Shown: piece by piece, positions 60,872-64,000 of the stretch | How positions within the stretch are numbered: the stretch's first letter is position 1 | Layout: each line of letters begins with the position of its first letter | Source: Merdicola sp905200315 | Lineage (GTDB): Bacteria > Bacillota > Clostridia > TANB77 > CAG-508 | Direction: 5' to 3' | DNA: 64,000 bases | Assembly (NCBI GenBank): GCA_902461935.1 | Contig: CABPZP010000001.1 | Coordinates: 124,001-188,000 of the forward strand | Made by a program: the position numbers and the translations under genes | The notes under the pieces: model-generated | What the model was told of the DNA's origin: nothing | What the model saw: the letters and a program-made list of their open reading frames with translations, nothing else | Database searches by the model: none

Positions 60872-63243
60872 TTTTATTAGTTAATATTTTGTTAGAAATT
60901 TTTATTTGTCCTTTTTTATTTATTTTCAAAATAATTTCACCCATTTTGTCTGTTCTATATATTTTTGTTCCTGCTTTTTCTAGTGTTTCTATTGTTATAT
61001 TTGATGGATGTCCAAAAGTATTGTTTTCTCCTACTCCTATCAATGCTATTTTAGGCTTAACTTTTTCTATAAATTTTTCTGTTGATGATGTTTTGGAACC
61101 ATGGTGTGCTACTTTTATAATTGTGCTTTTTAACTCATCTTCTTTAACATATGAAATTATTTTTTCTTCAGCAATTTTTTCTATATCTCCAGTAAATAAT
61201 GCACTTGTATTTTTATAATTCATTTTAAAAACTAGAGAATTATTATTTAATTTATTTTCATTCACAATGTTATTACTATCTGGCCATATTACATTAAAAT
61301 ACATATCTTTTTCGATGTTTACCTTGTTGCCTTTTTCAACACTTATAACTCGTATATTTTTTTGCTTTACAATTTTTATAAATTCTTTATAATTTTCGCA
61401 GGTTTCAAATTGTTTTCCTATTATTACATTTTCCACTTTAATTTTTTGCATTACATATAACACACCCTCACAATGGTCGGAGTCAAAATGAGATATTATT
61501 GCATAGTCTAATTTACTTACTTTTCTATTTAATAAATATGGCAACAGTGTTTTTTCTCCAATATTAGAACTACCTCTTTCACTGCCTCCTCCATCTATTA
61601 GAATTCTTTTATTTTTAGGTGTAACAATTAAACACGAATCACCGCTGACCAACATCTATAAAATATATTTTTAAATCTTTTGGAATTATTTTTATAACAG
61701 AAATAATTAAAACTAGAATTAAACATATTGAAATAATTTTTGATTTTAAATTTTTAATAATATTTATTATTCTCCTTTTTCGTAATTTACTTAGACTTTT
61801 AAACCTAATAAAATAGCCTAATATTAAATAATAAATTATAAAAAATAATATACTTGGAATAATTATATATTTCTGTGAAAATGGAATTTGTGAGCTAAAT
61901 TTCGAAATAAAAATTAATAATTTTAGCATTGGATTTAGAATAAATTTTATGCAGTTAGATAATACATTTGAAAACAAAGATATAAAACAAAACAAAATTC
62001 CTAAAACTATAATAATACCTAACAATGGTGAAGCTAATAAATTAGAAATAAAAAATGTAAAACTTATTGTTCCAAAGTTTTTAAGCATAATTGGAAAAAT
62101 AATTATTTGCGCCGATACAGAAACAAATATTGTACTTTTTATATAATCTATTATTTTATTTTCATTTCTTTTATATAAAAATTCTAAAAATAAAATAATA
62201 CCTAAAGTGCCTCCAAAAGAAAGCTGCAAAGATAAACTATTTATATTAAAAGGATTTAAAAGCAGAATTATTAACATACTAAAACACATAGAATTTATCG
62301 TATCAAATTGCCTATATAACAAGCTTGCTATAATTATTAAACAACTACTTATAACCGCTCTTATTACAGAAATCTGCATACCCGTTAATACCATAAAAAA
62401 TAATAAAAATATTATTGAAATAATTTTTCCTTTTCTATTTGCTATTTTTGTTTTACTAACAATAAAAGATATTAATACTATAACATAATTAACATGTGCA
62501 CCAGAAATTGCGAGTATATGTGATAAACTACTTTTCTTAAAACTTTTGGTAATATCTTCCTCTATAAATTGTTTTTCTCCTAACACCATTCCTATTAAAA
62601 CACTCGCAGTTTCTTTAAAAAAATGTTTATTTATATTTTCTTGTAATTTTTCATTTAATGCATTGCAATAATAATAAATGTAATTTATATTTTTGCTTTT
62701 TATTATTTTAACCTTTTTTTCAGCAGTAGCTAAGCCATAAACTTTTATTGTTTTCAAATATTCTTTATAATTAAATCCTTTGTAGTTCCTTTGAATACTT
62801 GGCTTTTCATATACAATATTTGTTTTTATTAAATCTCCATAATTTAAATTAATATTCTTTTTTGTATATAAAAGCAAATATGTATTTTTAAATTTTTTAT
62901 TATTATTTATTTTATTTACTTTTACTTTATAAACATTTTTATATTCTTTTTCTATTTTTCTACTTACTATAGTTGCTTCAAGCTCTCCTTCATTTATATT
63001 TGAATAGAGATTATCATATTTGTAATTTAAAATTAATGTTATTGTATTGGAAATTATTGTAGAAATAATAAATATTAATATAATTGATTTTTTTAAGTAA
63101 AATTTAATATATAATTTTTTTATTTTTAGAATTAAAATTATTAATGGATATAAAAAAATAATTGGAAGCAATATTAAATGTAAATTTGCTCCCAATATTC
63201 CTATTATATACCCAATTGTTATTACTAAAATTGGTCTTTTCAT
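60864..63243 (-). CDS. comEC: DNA-uptake channel ComEC with an apparent +1 frameshift at CGG
   Basis: From ATG 63243, 534 codons encode about ten membrane helices and the Competence domain (SHILAISGAHVNYVIVLISF, by parts; LTGMQISVIRAVIS). At IYFIDVGQ the frame meets CGG TGA (61644-61642). Skipping the C gives GGT GAT TCG (GDSCLIVTP) and the metallo-beta-lactamase domain with ISHFDSDHCEG and VAHHGSKTSS to 60864. IDVGQGDS is the canonical ComEC sequence. Alternatively the second part could start at an ATG at 61655 without a ribosome site. ComEC carries ssDNA across the membrane in transformation; other competence genes are not in the window. Confidence 0.88.
61642..61644 (-). other. CGG codon at a +1 frame break (site 4, comEC)
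   Basis: Minus-strand context GGT CAG CGG TGA. Omitting the C gives GGT GAT TCG (GDS), the invariant ComEC motif. Confidence 0.7.
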
Positions 63244-63288
63244 TTATTTACTCCATTTTACTACTATAACTATTATGCTAAATATTAA

Positions 63289-64000
63289 TTAAAAAACCCT
63301 TCTAGATGTAACATATCTAGTTTGATAATAGCTTGTAGACATTGATGTTATTTTTACTCCGTCACTTGGATTTGATGCATGTATAAAATTATTTCCCCCA
63401 ATATAAATTCCTACATGACCTATTGAATTTCCTTTTGCTCCTTTAAATAAAACTAAATCTCCAGCTTGCAAATTAGCTCTATCTACTGCTGTTCCTACAC
63501 TTGCTTGTGCTCTTGCTGAATGTGCAAGGCTTACTCCATATTTTCCATAAACATACATTGTAAAACCTGAACAGTCAAATCCTGAAGGAGAAGCCCCTCC
63601 TAAAATATATCTTGTTCCTAAAAATGAACTTGCATATGAAACTACATTTCCAGAATTCGCAGATTGGCTTCTATCTACATCTCCCCCTCTGTTTGTTACA
63701 TTGTTTTTAGTTGAAGTTGTATTTTTATCTTTGGTAGTATTATTTGTTGATTCTTTTACTTTATCTGAAGATAATAATTCACTTAAAATATACCCTGTTT
63801 TTCCATCCACTTCTACTTTTGACCAAGTTCCTTCTGTACCAACAACTGTTACTGCTGTATTTTTAGATATACTTTTTACTGTACTGCTATCTTTGCTTGC
63901 TTTTTCTCTTAAATTTGCTTTTTCAACATTAACATACTTTGTTGTTTTCGTTTCTGCTTTTTCCTCTGTTTCAGTAGTTGTATCATCTGCAACTGTTTCT
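63289..64000 (-). CDS. SH3-domain NlpC/P60 endopeptidase, N-terminus outside window
   Basis: The frame is open to the right edge. Visible in order: a Thr/Glu linker, a bacterial SH3 domain (VNVEKANLREKASKDSSTV to GTWSKVEVDGKTGYI), a Ser/Asn/Thr linker and a C-terminal NlpC/P60 domain with Cys in GFDCSGFTMYVYGKYGV, His in GHVGIYIGG and the third polar residue in FIHASNPSDG. It is a D,L-endopeptidase acting on peptidoglycan stems in growth or separation. The signal peptide must lie beyond the window. Confidence 0.9.
   Translation of the reverse strand, partial: ETVADDTTTETEEKAETKTTKYVNVEKANLREKASKDSSTVKSISKNTAVTVVGTEGTWSKVEVDGKTGYILSELLSSDKVKESTNNTTKDKNTTSTKNNVTNRGGDVDRSQSANSGNVVSYASSFLGTRYILGGASPSGFDCSGFTMYVYGKYGVSLAHSARAQASVGTAVDRANLQAGDLVLFKGAKGNSIGHVGIYIGGNNFIHASNPSDGVKITSMSTSYYQTRYVTSRRVF

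Overview
The window is strongly AT-rich DNA from a spore-forming member of the Clostridia (Firmicutes), probably an uncultivated gut-type lineage. The sporulation genes (gpr, ytxC, yqfC/yqfD, ylbJ, a spoIIID-like regulator, pdaA-like, BofC-like), the yqzL-recO-era-ybeY neighbourhood, AGGAGG ribosome sites and several TTG/GTG starts all fit this. No rRNA, tRNA or CRISPR array was seen. Both window edges cut genes: an Fe-S scaffold-like protein at the left and an SH3/NlpC-P60 protein at the right.

Layout. 1-6869: Fe-S scaffold, an orphan YezG-type immunity protein and a glycolytic operon on the minus strand (gap, pgk, a NUDIX gene, tpiA, gpmI); a perfect palindrome fills the spacer of the likely gap promoter. 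7170-9617: DUF4912 protein with a GH57 branching-enzyme-type protein. 9.7-19.2 kb: ytxC, gpr, glmU, a DUF4116 protein, an M15-like peptidase, patatin and gltX. 19.5-29.4 kb: RNase J, recO, yqzL, era, DUF3048, ybeY, an unknown gene where phoH is often found, yqfD/yqfC and pdaA. 29.5-34.9 kb: a large secreted cohesin/LPKTG/dockerin/DUF4832 protein and a split, convergent agr quorum-sensing locus, including a 39-residue agrD. 35-46 kb: RNA-modification enzymes, ldh, mfd and ylbJ, with many palindromic repeats. 46-64 kb: an Rpn nuclease, spoIIID, pdp, rnhB, htrA, an unknown two-gene unit, a Clp ATPase with a zinc finger, pgsA, a decayed RAYT/Rpn locus, hicAB and comEC.

Most unusual signal. Four genes (DUF4116, mfd, Rpn nuclease, comEC) are each broken by one extra C placed directly before a family-conserved Gly codon (GGA or GGT). 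In all four the reading frame breaks exactly at an in-frame CGG codon. By my reading the window holds only eight in-frame CGG codons: these four, and four in three short genes with somewhat different composition. This could be +1 frameshifting or quadruplet decoding at a near-unassigned CGG codon, or a systematic sequence error; reads, transcripts and peptides would decide.

Second theme. About twenty REP-like hairpins carry GTAG (sometimes a variant) at the foot of the stem, and longer palindromic elements of 120-230 bp lie between genes; one 188-bp element occurs twice and looks identical. The candidate mobiliser, a RAYT transposase, itself carries three REPs: two read through in frame and the third breaks it.
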